Source: Microglena sp. YARC (Eukaryota; Chlorophyta; Chlorophyceae; Chlamydomonadales; Chlamydomonadaceae). From it: a DNA stretch of 64,000 nucleotides. Below the pieces are notes generated by a model. It ran no database searches and was not told the origin of the DNA. It was given only the letters and a program-made list of their open reading frames with translations. Positions 36,342 through 47,700 of the stretch are shown here, piece by piece. Made by a program: the position numbers and the translations under genes. The stretch covers positions 82,838,772 through 82,902,771 of the forward strand of contig CM039463.1 in NCBI GenBank assembly GCA_022414725.1. Reading direction: 5' to 3'. The stretch's first letter is position 1, and the number at the start of each line of letters is the position of its first letter.

Positions 36342-36711
36342 AAGTTCTATGCAGCGTCGCCTGCGACGCTAAAAATGGTGGAGAGTGATCGTGAGGGAGC
36401 GACAGGTGGCAACGGAAGTGAGTTAGTTACGAGACCGTTGGCTGACGTGTTGGGATGAGATGGGATGGGATGGGATGGGATGGGATGGGATGGGATGGGA
36501 TGGGATGGATGGATGGATGGATGGATGGATGGATGGATGGATGGATGGATGGATGGATGGATGGATGGATGGATTGATTGATTGATTGATTGATGGATGG
36601 ATGGATGGATGGATGGATGGATGGATGGATGGATGGACGGACGGATGGATAGACGGACGGACAAATGGGTAAAACATGGGGGCTCCCGCCCCCTAGAAGG
36701 GGGGCTCCGCC
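36342..36711 (+). repeat. VNTR-bearing retroposon family A, copy 2
   Basis: Same ends as copy 1, but the internal tetra/pentanucleotide array (GGGAT then GGAT, some GATT) is expanded to about 190 bp. It sits inside the CAA microsatellite. Confidence 0.88.
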
Positions 36712-36769
36712 AACAACAACAATAACAACAACAATTACAATAAAGAGCAAAACAATAAACAGAAACAAT

Positions 36770-36835
<66 letters not shown>

Positions 36836-37015
36836 AACAATAGCCAATAAAGAGCAAAACAATAAACGGCAAGACAATAAACAACAAAGCAATAACAACA
36901 ACGAAACAATAGCCAATAAACAATAAACAACAACAAAACAATAAACAACAACAAAACAATACACAACAAAACAATAACAACAAAACAATCAACAGCAAGA
37001 CAATAAACAACAAGA
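36712..37015. repeat. (CAA)n microsatellite, right part
   Basis: Long AAC run at 36769-36833 within repeated AACAATAAACAACAA motifs. Confidence 0.95.
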
Positions 37016-37149
37016 TTGCTTCTGACGCCTCGCACATATTTTGTATGACGATAATTTAGCCAAACAGGGTCAAAACTAGCGATCACTTTATTAGCGGAAA
37101 CAAATCCCTGGCGCACTTGTAAGGCAGTTGAGGGAGCCGGTCCCCCTCC

Positions 37150-37385
37150 AACAATGATGATTGTTTTTGTCTTTGTTTTTGTCTCTGTTTTTATTTTTGT
37201 CTTAGTTTTTATTTTTCTTTTTGCCTGTGCTTATGTTTTTTTGTTTGTTTTGGTCTTTGCTTTTGTTTTTGCTTATGTTGTTGCCTACATATTTAATATT
37301 TGGCATTGCCTACATTTCTGGGCGTGGCTTTTGTTTTTATCTTTGCTTTTGTTTTTGCTTTGGTCTAGGCTTTTGCCCACATGTA
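37150..37385. repeat. T-rich degenerate repeat
   Basis: TTTTTGTCTTTGTTTTTG-type sequence, low complexity. Confidence 0.85.
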
Positions 37386-37387
37386 GC

Positions 37388-37565
37388 AGTATCTAGGCAG
37401 TTCCCCTGGCTACCTATCCAGCCAAACTGAAAGCAACCCGGTGAACCCGGTAGCTAACAACGTCACCTTTCCAGCACTCCTGATTTGTTAGGGCTTAGTC
37501 CAGTGGTTGGCTCGTGGACCTGAGTAGAAGCTGCCGCTCACACCCAAACAAGAAAAGTGCTGCCT
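37388..37565 (+). repeat. Dispersed repeat D, copy 1
   Basis: Similar to 57195-57370 (GGCTTAGTCCAGTGGTTGGC, TAGAAGCTGC). Its 3' part also recurs at 56505-56600 and 62735-62835, all on the plus strand and ending in A-rich sequence, as a retroposon would. Confidence 0.7.
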
Positions 37566-37748
37566 CATTACAACCTAATATATTGGGTTTGAGGAGGGTT
37601 GACTTGATGGGAAACAGATAAGTCTTGAAAACTGCAAGGAAATTGAGAAAAACGACAAAACCGAAGAATCAATGACAGGAGCTTCCGCGATTACACACAC
37701 ATATATATACACCCTAATATATCGGGTGTAATGAGTGCTGCCTCATAC
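37566..37748. other. No gene recognised
   Basis: On the minus strand TTTCCTTGCAG at 37634-37644 would serve as an acceptor for the exon proposed at 37749-37853. The text that follows is open for only about 20 codons. Confidence 0.3.
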
Positions 37749-37853
37749 CTTGAAGAGGCAATGGTAGCTGCAAGGAAGGTGCAGCCTGCTTGTTTCAAAA
37801 AGGATCTCTTCCCAGCATCAGCCTCAACATGAGCACTGACCTTCACAGCCATC
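37749..37853 (-). CDS. Candidate exon, possible targeting-peptide region
   Basis: On the minus strand GGCCGCAG precedes G-ATG and a single open frame reading MAVKVSAHVEADAGKRSFLK followed by QAGCTFLAATIASS, ending at a TCAAG|GTATGA donor. A Lys-Arg pair before a small-residue hydrophobic stretch resembles a thylakoid lumen signal, but the exon is short and could be chance. Confidence 0.25.
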
Positions 37854-37856
37854 CTG

Positions 37857-38165
37857 CGGCCTGTCACAGTTTAGATGGGGACTTCAAAGTCGAGGTGGGG
37901 TTTCGAGGTGGGGCTTTGAGGTAGGGTTTTGAGGTGGGGCCTGTCACAGTTAAGATGGGGACTTCAAAGTTGAGGTGGGGCCTGTCACAGTTTAGATGGG
38001 GACTTCAAAGTTGAGGTGGGGCTTTAAGGGGGGGCTTTGAGGTAGGGTTTTGAGGTGGGGCCTGTCACAGTTTAGATGGGGACTTCAAAGTTGAGGTGGG
38101 GCCTGTCACAGTGTAGATGGGGACTTCAAAGTTGAGGTGGAGCTTTAAGGGGGGGCTTTGAGGTG
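37857..38165. repeat. Minisatellite, GGCCTGTCACAGTTTAGATG
   Basis: Five or more units of about 56-60 bp with GGGGACTTCAAAGTTGAGG, some interrupted by CTTTAAGGGGGGGCTTTGAGG. Confidence 0.93.
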
Positions 38166-38237
38166 GCTTGGGTGTTTCATTCAGGAAAGGACACAGAATG
38201 GGAGTTGAATAGCTGTGAATTGACCAAGCATCTCCCG

Positions 38238-38430
38238 TTTCGACGGTCGGCTCAATAGTTGAGTTCGATGAAATCAGGCATAAGGTGCGGGGTTCGAATC
38301 CCTACGGGTTCGCCCTAGTGTTCGTGGTCGCTGTCAACCGCCATGGCAGCACTGTCCAGGTAGAGTAGCAGCTCGTTCTCTACCGCCGTAAGACAGGGCT
38401 CCCTTAATCCCACGCCCCACCAGGCGAATC
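38238..38430 (+). mobile_element. tRNA-derived SINE, copy 3
   Basis: Head with CGGCTCAATAGTTGAG and a good B-box GGGGTTCGAATCCCTAC, body GTCGCTGTCAACCGCCATGG, tail CCCTTAATCCCACGCCCCAC. Same family as 22250-22440. Confidence 0.9.
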
Positions 38431-38439
38431 ACCCACCCA

Positions 38440-38668
38440 TCAAATCGGGTCTGGGGTTTGAGCCCTGGCCAGGTTCACAAAATCTCAGATTTGCCGCCTT
38501 GAAAGAGGTAGAGAACATCCCTCCGTGCTATTCCAAGCTCAGGGCAAAGGGTTTGCGAAACCAAATAAACCCCAAATGCTAGCTATTCTCTAGTATGCAC
38601 ACATGCATGCAAACGGGAGGGTTCCCTCAATCTCACACCTGTGGCATGGCGTACTAATTTTCAATTTA
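38440..38668 (+). mobile_element. Second SINE family (repeat C), copy 2
   Basis: GGGGTTTGAGCCCTGG near 38453 is B-box-like. The body from 38528 matches the reverse complement of 14552-14690, and the 3' end reads GTACTAATTTTCAATTT. No A box is clear. Confidence 0.6.
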
Positions 38669-39262
38669 AACTGTGAATCATCCAACCACCAAAGAGGCTA
38701 CGTGCAATGGGGGAAGGTCGGAGTGGAAGGGCGTGACATGTCTACATAGGCACAGACCTAAACCCATCAACTTTAACAGTTCTGCCAAATATCGGTCCAT
38801 TGTATTAAATGCATTTTAAGTACTCCCAAGGTATTCTTAATAGAAACACCACAAACCGATCCAAATCCCCCATTCGCCATCCCCCCCCCCCCCCCCCCCC
38901 CCCAACACACACACCACCTCCCAGCCCACCCCCAAGCACCCCACCAGAACCCCCCATTGAGCCCTATTCGCCCTCTCACTGAGCGCCACACCCGTTATGC
39001 AATCAACAAAGAGGGACCCGCCATCGGTAACGTCCCTACCAGCTGGTGCTCGGGTGTTGTTGCATGAGAAAGCCTGCAGGTTGGGGAGGAGGGTACAACG
39101 GGTGAGCGAACGCGAACGATGTGTGGGAAGGATCCGGTTCCGGAGTCCCTCGATGGGCCGTGGGTCCCACAATGGTTGTGTGGCAGTAGGGCGGTTGGGT
39201 TGTGATGGCGAATTGTCGAATCCAACAGTTTACGGCGTCATGTATATGCGTGATGGATAGTC
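38669..39262. other. No clear gene; 23-nt poly-C at 38881-38903
   Basis: The C run is followed by CACACACACCACC. Open frames on both strands at 38990-39260 overlap and neither is convincing; part is probably the 3' UTR of the minus-strand exon at 39263-39411. Confidence 0.4.
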
Positions 39263-39411
39263 CTACGCAGTGCCATTGGACCAGCGAAGCGGTGGGCGAG
39301 TTCCACTAGGAAAGGGACCATAGGAGGGCGGAAACTGCGTCTCCTCATACTGCGTATCACGCTGCTGATGCTGCTGATGCTGCTGATGCTGCATCTCATG
39401 ATGGCGTGGAT
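39263..39411 (-). CDS. 3'-terminal exon of an unknown His/Gln-rich protein
   Basis: On the minus strand CCCCTGCAG precedes an exon whose only open frame reads PRHHEMQHQQHQQHQQ, then RDTQYEETQFPPSYGPFPSG and RPPLRWSNGTA, ending with TAG at 39263-39265. The CTGCTGATG array at 39361-39390 is the coding Gln/His repeat. A GCAG|GTAAGT donor on the same strand near 39525 is in the right phase, although the exon it closes is very short (about 26 bp). The protein is not recognised; Gln/His and Pro/Tyr-rich tails are common in nuclear regulators. Confidence 0.5.
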
Positions 39412-39580
39412 CTGCAGGGGTCGCGTTCAGAAACCTTAAAACGACTATATAAAATCGATTTAGAAACTATGGATGTACCGCAAGCAGTACGTTAACAGCC
39501 CCCTAAAACTTACCTGCGTCCAGCTTCGTCGTGCATTCTTAGGTCACAATGACAACACCGCTGGACAAACGGCCGAACAC

Positions 39581-39601
39581 GGGCCCCCCTATGGGGGGCC
39601 C
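39581..39601. other. Perfect GC hairpin
   Basis: GGGCCCCCC - TAT - GGGGGGCCC, a 9-bp stem with a 3-nt loop. Confidence 0.9.
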
Positions 39602-39719
39602 TGATGAGGGGGCCCAGCCGCACTCCCTTTCCGCCTCGAATATTTTATTTTTGTGTGTAGCTAGCCCTGAGCTAGCCCGGCATTTCAGCCTTCTCGCCTA
39701 GCGGATGTCCAGTCTTTTG

Positions 39720-39914
39720 CTAAAGAAACTCCCGCAATTCTGTCAGTTGTCGGACGCTCTTTCGTGCAGCATTTGCTATGCGTTGTCCACTGGCCCTGTC
39801 AGCCTGAATTGCGGACACAGCTGTTAGTATCCACCTCTTCAAGAATGCGAATTGGGTCGTTCCGATATTGGCCATGCCAGCTGCGTTTTCGAATGGCTGG
39901 CCTCGCCAGGCCAC
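39720..39914 (-). CDS. Candidate C-terminal exon, unknown protein
   Basis: Minus-strand frame reading GQPFENAAGMANIGTTQFAF, LKRWILTAVSAIQADRASGQ and RIANAARKSVRQLTELREFL before TAG. The helix-like, non-repetitive composition is protein-like. An internal CCGCAATTCAG could be the real acceptor, which would make only the last third coding. Confidence 0.3.
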   Translation of the reverse strand: MAWRGQPFENAAGMANIGTTQFAFLKRWILTAVSAIQADRASGQRIANAARKSVRQLTELREFL

Positions 39915-39947
39915 ACAGAAATACTGGGGGGGGCGGGGGGGAGGGTG

Positions 39948-39950
<3 letters not shown>

Positions 39951-39982
<32 letters not shown>
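39951..39982. repeat. 32-nt poly-G tract
   Basis: Uninterrupted run of G preceded by shorter G runs from 39926. Confidence 0.95.
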
Positions 39983-39983
<1 letters not shown>

Positions 39984-40421
39984 CCATCCAGTTTACAGGA
40001 CATGGAATGCTGTGCTATGCTGCATGGTCCCAGTCGCATTGGTTTATAATAAGCTGGTCCTGCCCTGTCCTGTCTGCAGACCCTTGTGCAAGCTTCCTCA
40101 ACCCCAAAATGCTCCCAGTCCCCCACCCACCCCCACCACCACCCCCACCCCCACACACACTCACACATACACACGCACTAGGTACACATCGTAATGCCAG
40201 GCAGCCGCATCCAGCTGGTGCCTCCCTACACTACACCTGTGTGTACCTTATCTTTCATGTCGTCAACCAACAGCTCACATCTCCCTCTGCAATTGCTGCA
40301 CATATCCTCGTGTCATGTTGATACCACCCATAGCCGACTTCTCCCTCTGCTGCAACCAAGTATAAACTTGTCATCATTTGGTTCACCTGCTGGTACCGTC
40401 ATGTACTCATGTATGTACTGT
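39983..40421. other. No gene recognised
   Basis: CCCCCACCACCACCC low-complexity tract at 40118-40165; otherwise unique. Confidence 0.4.
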
Positions 40422-42216
40422 ACGCGCCTTAAGTATTGGCAAACGGTTTGGCAAACGACCCTTTGCCAAACCGGATTAGGGATCCAGCTTGAGACCACTC
40501 CATGTGATTGACCTTTTCAAAGTTACAGTTACGATAGTTCTTTGCAGTACACCGGTTTGATTTGTTAACCTCTCTCTGGACCAGATGTGCACATGTGTAA
40601 TTCCCCGTGTGCTGGAAAAAGTACTCTTAGCTATTTTGAAAAAGGGTCCAAGATTCCCATCCCCTCATGAAAGTCTATAATTGTTTTTGGCACATGGCTC
40701 CAGCACCTTGGCAGGCTGGAGCCATGAACCAAGCTGTCTGCTAAGCCCTAGCAAGTTAAATGTTCCTGATTTGAATTCCTACATGGTTTTATTTTCAGCA
40801 AGCTTGGGCAGACTACTTCTTGAACATGTACTTGACCTTGAACTTGGTTACATGGTTCCAGCCAGAAATTTGCTGCAATTTGCTGGCTGGAGCTATGTAC
40901 CGGTCTGGCTACTTAGCCCTAGCAATTTTAATGCTCCTGATTTGAATTGTTACATGGCTTTACAGCTTGGGCAGCAGCGTTTTTCCTAAGGATTTGGCCA
41001 CAAACATGAAGTATATGGCAGCCCGATGCCCAGGTGTAGACTTTGGTAGGACAGAAACATTAAGTATATGGCTCCCCGATGCCCAGGTACAGACTTTGGT
41101 GGGACAGAAACATTAAGTATATGGCAGCCCGATGCCTAGGTGTAAATTTGGAAAAGCATAAACATTAAGTATCTGGCACGCCCAATATTGCTTACAAGTG
41201 GTTACAGAAAAAATGGGACACACATTGCGCACGGAGCTGCGTACCTGCTGGGAGCGAGTTTGCTGCCTATGGCAGCGTTACACCAGCTTTGACTGAATCT
41301 GCGAATGCGCGAGGGGAGAGGGTAACGTAACAAGCAAGCAACGAGGGGGGGGGAGGCAAACGATGAAATGAGCAACGATCAAACGAGCTACGAGCAAAGG
41401 AGCAACAAGATAATCTTCCAATTGCCAATTGCTACTGAAAGCGAGGCAAGAGAGAACAAAGTTCCGAATTGCTGTGAAGAGACTAATATGAAGCAAGAAT
41501 CCAGCGATTGCGAACCTGCTGGGTTCAAGTTGACGATGGGCGAGGGTCGCCATCTTATATTCAGGCCCTTGGCTGAAACCGCATCTCTACAGACCAGGGC
41601 CATTACATGTTTTGAAATTCGTGGACACCCTGCCTGGCAGCTCTTCACCTGTCAACAGGTCGACAGGTCGAAGAGCTGCCAAGTCACCAAGGGCCCACGT
41701 GGGACCTATGCGATGCTCCTGCCAGGTACCTACAGTCCACAAACGTTAAGTATCTGGCAGCGCGATGCTCCACTCAAGCATCCGCAAGCCATAAACATTA
41801 AGTATAGGGCACACGCGATGCTCCAGCCAGGCATCTGACAGGCGGAAACATTAAGTATATGGCACGCGTGATGCTCCACCCAGAGATCTGAAATCCGAAA
41901 ACATTAACCACACCTGGGAGCGCGATGGACCAAAACGGGAATAAACATTAATAATCGGCTTTGCGCGATAAATCGTTCTCAGGAAAAATACTGTTGGGCA
42001 GACTACTTGATGAACATGTAACAAGGAAATGTGACAATAACATGTAAGCAAACAGACCCAACCTGCCAACTGGATTTCAGGTCTGAACTTGAGTCAGTCA
42101 AAGCCATAGACCCCTTTGCCAAGTTAGTTTTGCCATGCTTTTCTGGGACCCACTTAAAGTGGGGAATTGACATTTGCCGATACCGGTACTTAATCTTGCC
42201 AATACTTAAGGCGCGT
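40422..42216. mobile_element. Candidate non-autonomous DNA transposon
   Basis: The 20-bp string CGCGCCTTAAGTATTGGCAA at 40423-40442 is repeated as a perfect inverted copy at 42196-42215. Inside the left end is a perfect 12-bp-stem hairpin (40444-40473) made of TTTGCCAAACCG; TTTGCCGATACCG lies inside the right end. The interior has direct repeats (TTGGGCAGACTACTT at 40807 and 41994) and many AAACATTAAGTATATGGCA units. There is no clear ORF, and no target duplication was found. Confidence 0.5.
40980..41160. repeat. 62-bp tandem repeat inside candidate transposon
   Basis: Three units with AAACATTAAGTATATGGC and CCCGATGCCCAGGT. Related AAACATTAAGTAT units recur at 41745-41945. Confidence 0.9.
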
Positions 42217-42502
42217 TCGGGGTATGTTACAGTCCAGGGGTAGGACAAATAGGCTAAAGGGATTTGCCGAACCGTGGAGACCTATGTTACAAACTGACAT
42301 GTGACCATGCAAGCAAGGCAGAGAGCACTGAGCAGCCTACAGTTGGCTGAAAAATAATGTAACAATTCAAATTCAAGCACTTTTTTTTTTTTTTTAGTTG
42401 TGAAAGGATTTTCACCCCAGGAGGTGGGTCTCCCGACACAAACCAGCGACACTTGAGACCTGGTACCTGGGGAAGACGGCGATCAGTCAAGTTGATGGGG
42501 GG
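42217..42502. other. Spacer with poly-T tract
   Basis: A 16-nt T run near 42381-42396 followed by CACCCCAGGAGGTGGGTCTC may be the tail of a minus-strand retroposon. It ends in G6 at the copia insertion point. Confidence 0.5.
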
Positions 42503-42886
42503 TATCAGCATGAATAGCGGTGCTCTCACTTGTTTTATGTCTTGGTGACTTCTTATGTACTTCCTTAGAACTATCGGCTCTGCCAGTGCTGTGCTAGCTT
42601 CCCGTAGACTGCGTCATCCTTTATGACTCAGTGACAGCTACCTGTTGGCTGCGTCACCGGTCAGCCTGTACCCTGTTGGGTTACAGGCTGCCGCTCCTTC
42701 CTCCACTTTACATTACATTACATTACATGTTAAAGTCTACTTGACACCGCGAGGGTGTATGAGACACTGGTGCCCCTTGATGGGTCTCCTGTGCTTGTAA
42801 CGTTATTCTCGTCTCCGTGTATAGATTGGCGCGTCTGCTTCACGCAAACATCTCTGTCCACTCTCTGGAGTGTATTCAAGCTGATA
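42503..42886 (+). repeat. 5' LTR of copia element (with 61-bp insertion)
   Basis: Matches 53366-53688 except for an insert at about 42708-42768 containing CATTACATTACATTACATG. GGTTATACGGTCC follows in the primer-binding position. Confidence 0.95.
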
Positions 42887-42921
42887 GGTTATACGGTCCT
42901 TCATTTTACCACTGCTTTTCA

Positions 42922-44408
42922 ATGCTACTTCCTAGAGGGACTCCCGCCGGCTTTGAGAAACTCCATGAGTCAAATGGTCTTTCTTGGTCGCGCGGAATTC
43001 GCAGTACCATCATCAGCAATGGCTGCGACCGAGTCCTTCCAACGGAGGACACGGTTCCTCTTACTGATTGGCTAGATGTTTGTGCGCCAGCGGCCTCTGC
43101 TAACGGTCATGAGAGTCCTTCTGCCATCGTGGAAGTAACCCCCCCCAATCAATTCTCCAACTCTGCGGTTCCTTCTGCTACTGTCCGACGCCTCTCTCCT
43201 GAGGTTGAGGACGTTCTGATGCGTCTCTGTTGTGTCTCTACTCAGATCATCCAGTACGCGAGGGCACCTCCACCTCCAGCTGCCCGATTTAGCGATGATG
43301 ATAGTATGACTGATGATGATGATGACCTGCAGAGTGCTACGAGTGGTGACTTCGGTGGAGTTACTCCATCAACTGCTACTCGTGTGTTTCACACTGCCAC
43401 CGTCTCACCAGTGTATGAACCTTCATCGGCGCCTGCGCTTGAGCCTTCCCCTGTGTATAAGCCTGAGCCCTCGTCTGCGCCTCTGCTTGCGCCCCTTCCA
43501 CCGGTCCACCCGGAGGTGGACAGGCCGTCTTTGATGAATAGGTCTGCGTCTTTTACCATGCCTATGGAGCGAGGTCTCCCTGGCTACAATACTCGTGCTC
43601 GAGAAGCTGCTGCTACGGCTGTCCGCACATCCTCTGCTGGCACTTCGCAGGAGCCCCCTCCGCCTCCGCCGGTGGAGATGCCTCCTGCTCCTGGCCCTCT
43701 GCCTCCTGCGCATCCTTCGCTGTCATGCCAGTCCTGGGAGCATCTGCTTACTGGAGGGCCTCCTCTGCACCTGCGGCTGCAGGACTGTCGTCTTATCCGC
43801 CAGGAGCACTCTGATGGCGAATCCTTGGGCCGCACCCTGTACGGTAGGATGGATATGGAGGCCACTAGGGCCAATTGTGATAGCAAGGGTCGCACTCTGC
43901 GCGTGATGGCATTCTCTGAGCTTGGTATTCAGTGCCGGGAGTTTCTAGGACAGGTTAAGCAGGGGATTAGGTACCCTGCTGCTAATGGTGTGACCTTTGG
44001 GGGCATTGGGCGTAGGAACAATGACCTGCGGGGCTACCAGTTCGTCAAGGTGCCCCAACCTTTCTGTCCTGTTCGTCCTGACTTCGAGCTAGTACTGAGT
44101 GTTGCGCAGTCCCTGTCTGAGATCAGGAACTTAGATGACCAGCGCGCTTATGACGCTGGTCTTGCTGCTGAGTATTTTCTGGGGATTCGTGAGTCTTTAG
44201 CTCCTAGGACTGCTACTCCTGCTGCTGGAACTTCGGCCTCTCATGGTGAGTCTCGTGTGGATCCTGCACTGTTGGGTTTCAGTGCACTGCCCCTGCCCCG
44301 TCAGGAGTTCATGATCTTAACCATGATGCTTGCCAACATGACGGATGCCTTAGTCAAGGTATACCAGGACTTTGCTTCGCCTCGGGATATCTTGTTGCAT
44401 ATCCGGAG
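42922..44408 (+). CDS. Copia gag, N-terminal part (split by insertion)
   Basis: The ATG at 42922 (MLLPRGTPAGFEKLHE) is the first after the LTR in this frame; the frame also runs back into the LTR. The N-terminal third is Ser/Pro-rich with WLDVCAPAAS, also preserved in the nested relative. Later blocks GRTLRVMAFSELGIQCREFL and MMLANMTDALVKVYQDF look like capsid helices. The frame is cut in the codon at 44407-44408, where the nested LTR starts, and resumes in phase at 48704. Confidence 0.85.
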
Positions 44409-44706
44409 TATCAGCTTGGATAACACTCCGGAGAGTGGACTTTGTGTGTGCAGCACGCCAATCTATAAATGCGGAGACGAGAATAAGTTACAAGCACAGG
44501 AGACCCATTAAGGGGCACCAGTGGAGGAAGGAGGGCGGTAGCCTGGAACCTGATCAGGGTACAGGCTAGACAGCGCGTGTCAGAAGAACCGATGACGCAG
44601 TCAACAGGAAGCTGACATAGTACTGTCAGGACCGATAGTTCTAAGGGAGTACACAAGGAGTCACCAAGACATAAAACAAGCGAGAGCACCGCTATTCATG
44701 CTGATA
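44409..44706 (-). repeat. LTR of nested element (its 3' LTR)
   Basis: 298 bp, TATCAGC...GCTGATA ends. The sequence beyond 44707 is the reverse complement of the host's 3' noncoding region (CACCTATGACGCAGGTGACA). Confidence 0.95.
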
Positions 44707-47700
44707 CTCCACCTATGACGCAGGTGACATACAATACTAGTACTCCACCTATGGCACTGGGGACATAGAACCATAAACTGGTGGCAAACAAAAATTATTA
44801 AGGAACGGCGGAAAAACAGGAAACCAGAAGAAAGCCTTGTCTAAAAATAAAAGGATGAGAAAGGATGAACCAAAAACCACTGTAGCACTCCGAAAATGTA
44901 GCAGCAAAAAACTTGGGTCATACCGAGCTGAGCTGAGACCAAAATGGAAATGTAACCATCCATGGTAAGCGCAAAAATACTATTCATCCAGAATAGTAGG
45001 CACCAAACCAGAAAAGCACAGGGAGGCCAAACAGAAATCAATCCTAATACCAAAGGAAGGGGAACAACGGTGACTGAAATAACGAGAACTTAACCTAAAG
45101 AGAAGACTGGAAAAAAAAATCGTATATCAAAGTTGGGGAACAACGGTATAGAAAACCCGATCCGGGAATAGGAACCTAACGCCAATCAATGATAACCAAA
45201 GAGACGGATTGAAATATCGTGTGAGAGCAGCACACGAGAGAATCAAAACCTAAAGGACGCAGACAAGAGGACACTAAAGACTACGATGGAAAAAAAAGTC
45301 GATGGAAAAATCCACTACCTTAAAAACTATTCTTAGCATAGAATTCATGACTAGGTTGGGATGAAAAACCATGATGAACTGGTTTCTCACTCAAAGAGGG
45401 AAGTAAGAAGATTTATGAAAGTTAATTATCATAAATCCCCAGCTACGGCACTAACGAAAAACATTCTAAGAGGTGGGTATCGCACCGCAAAGAACTCATG
45501 CACTCAAGACACACCAAGCGCCTAACCACAAGCAAACCAAACCTGCAGTAACTGAAAAAATCCAAAGGATGCGAAGTTAAAATTTTCAAGAAACTTGTAA
45601 CCAACAAAGGAAACACAGTTCAATGAACAATAGAAGGGTAGATGTACAACCATAGTACATAAAACCTATTGTCCACCTGAAAAAAAAGTAAAACGCATAA
45701 AAAGGACTTCAAAGAATTTACTGCAAAGGATGGACTGAAAGAGCGCTTGAAATACACTCGGAAATCAAGAAAGAGGTGAGCGGCGGTACATCTGCAAGTA
45801 CAACTGCAAGATTACCCAGCCCACCAATTCACAGTAAAATCCGAAGGGAAACAACTACTACTACACTCCACAAAAAGTTCCAATCACATGAGGGGCTGGT
45901 GATCTAAAAACAGTGTGGGAGTAAAAAGAAATAGCTAATCTATGATGAGCTCCACCGAACGAACCATCTGCCTATGGAACTAAGAGTCAGAAACCATCAA
46001 GACGCTATAACGGTGGTCTGAATTAAGTACCACCTTCCACCAAAACCAAAGAAAGACAGCTGAAAGGAAGCTGCCTAAACAAAGCGTCGTAAACGCTCCA
46101 CCAATCTAGACTACCCTATAAGTCAGTCTAGGAGGTGCTGAGGAATAGGCACTCACACATAGGGCCATGTTAACCTACGTATTGAGAACCAGCAGCACCT
46201 AAAACAATGAATCCTGGGTTGACTGTAACACCCCAGCCATACGCAGTATCAAGCTAGACCAGTGTTCAAGATCATCACTTACCCCATTCGGCAACGGCTA
46301 CATCATCACATGGGCTTGACCCGAGTAATCCACCAGGGACGACAGGAGGCGTCGGAATTATCGACACCCGCGAGCCATCCGAGGTGGTCGGAGGTTGGCG
46401 ACTATTAGTCAATGGACCTGATCCAGGTACCACTATGATCGAAGGCTGTCTAAATCCTAAAGCTTCACCGCTAAAAACGTGGCACAGAGGAGGGCCTGGC
46501 GACCCCCTGAGATTCGGCTAAGATTATAGTTGGATATCCAACTCCCACCCGCCCTAAAACTTCACACACAATACAGCAAGATCAGGCCCTGGTCTAGAAT
46601 GCAACAATGATTACATCCCAGCCAGGGCAGCCAACAACAATTGGGGTTGTTAAAGGGCGTAGGGAATTACCGGTAACACATAACATATCACCGTTTGATG
46701 ATAGGAGGGATGCAAGCGGGCACGGGGACCCATACTAATGGGAGAACCCAGAAAGACAGTTTAGAACTGAACTGGAGATAGAGAGTACATCACTACTCAC
46801 TACTAACTGGCGCAACATTGGAAACCCAAATATAATAACTTACTCACTAGGGAATACCCAACCAGTCTACCAAATAATGCCTTTCTAACTAGCTTGTTGC
46901 GTGACTGCCCAATACTAAGATTACATAGCAAGGGCAACCAAACAAACGCAACAACGACACACATCAGGTGCAAACCCCAAAGAAAAGCTCCGAAGGAGTC
47001 TTGTCTCCCTAGATGAACACGCGATTGCAAAGATAACACACTAGCACCATGCTGAGCAGTGTCATCATCAACAACTCATGCATGCCCCAACTAATCGAGA
47101 TCAACCATGCCTCTATACCACTTAACTAAAAATTCCTAAGCCCTATCAGAACTCAAACACTTGAACTCAAACTCACGTAGCTACGGCATACACCTAAGGG
47201 GGGAACCAGGGGCACGGGAAAGACAAAGTAGTAACCTCTGTCGAACCACGGAACGCACCCAGGGGTCACAAGGAGCCTAAGAGAGAAAAATATCCACCAA
47301 GATATCATGCCAAAGATCCTCCACGGGCCGCTGGACTAGGGCCAGGACGGCGTCCACTGCGGCCTGTAGCATGGGCGAAGTCCGGCGCTGCGAGACCTGG
47401 GGATCACAGAAGGTGGGGAAGCGTTAGGTCGAAGTCGAGATTTTGAGGTATGGGAAAAAAGGAGACGAGAATGACAGTGCAGCAAGTCGCACCTGGTGCA
47501 GAAAATCGCACCAATGGCAGAAAATCGCAAATCGCAAGGGCAGAATTCGAACATTTATTGCTAGGATGCGAAGAGCAGAGCCGAGGCATGTAAAGGTCCT
47601 AATATCCCGCGTCGATGATCAGTCAATCTCAAAGTCCCCCCCCTCTATCGCTCGACTCACCCGGTTGGGGGGTAGAGGGAGCAGCACCCGTAGTGGTGCT

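Noticed and set aside
36347..37116. Minus-strand frames with poly-Ser/His/Pro and poly-Cys/Val runs, and a plus frame of poly-Asn
   Set aside because: They read through the GGAT and CAA microsatellites and have no non-repeat coding signal.
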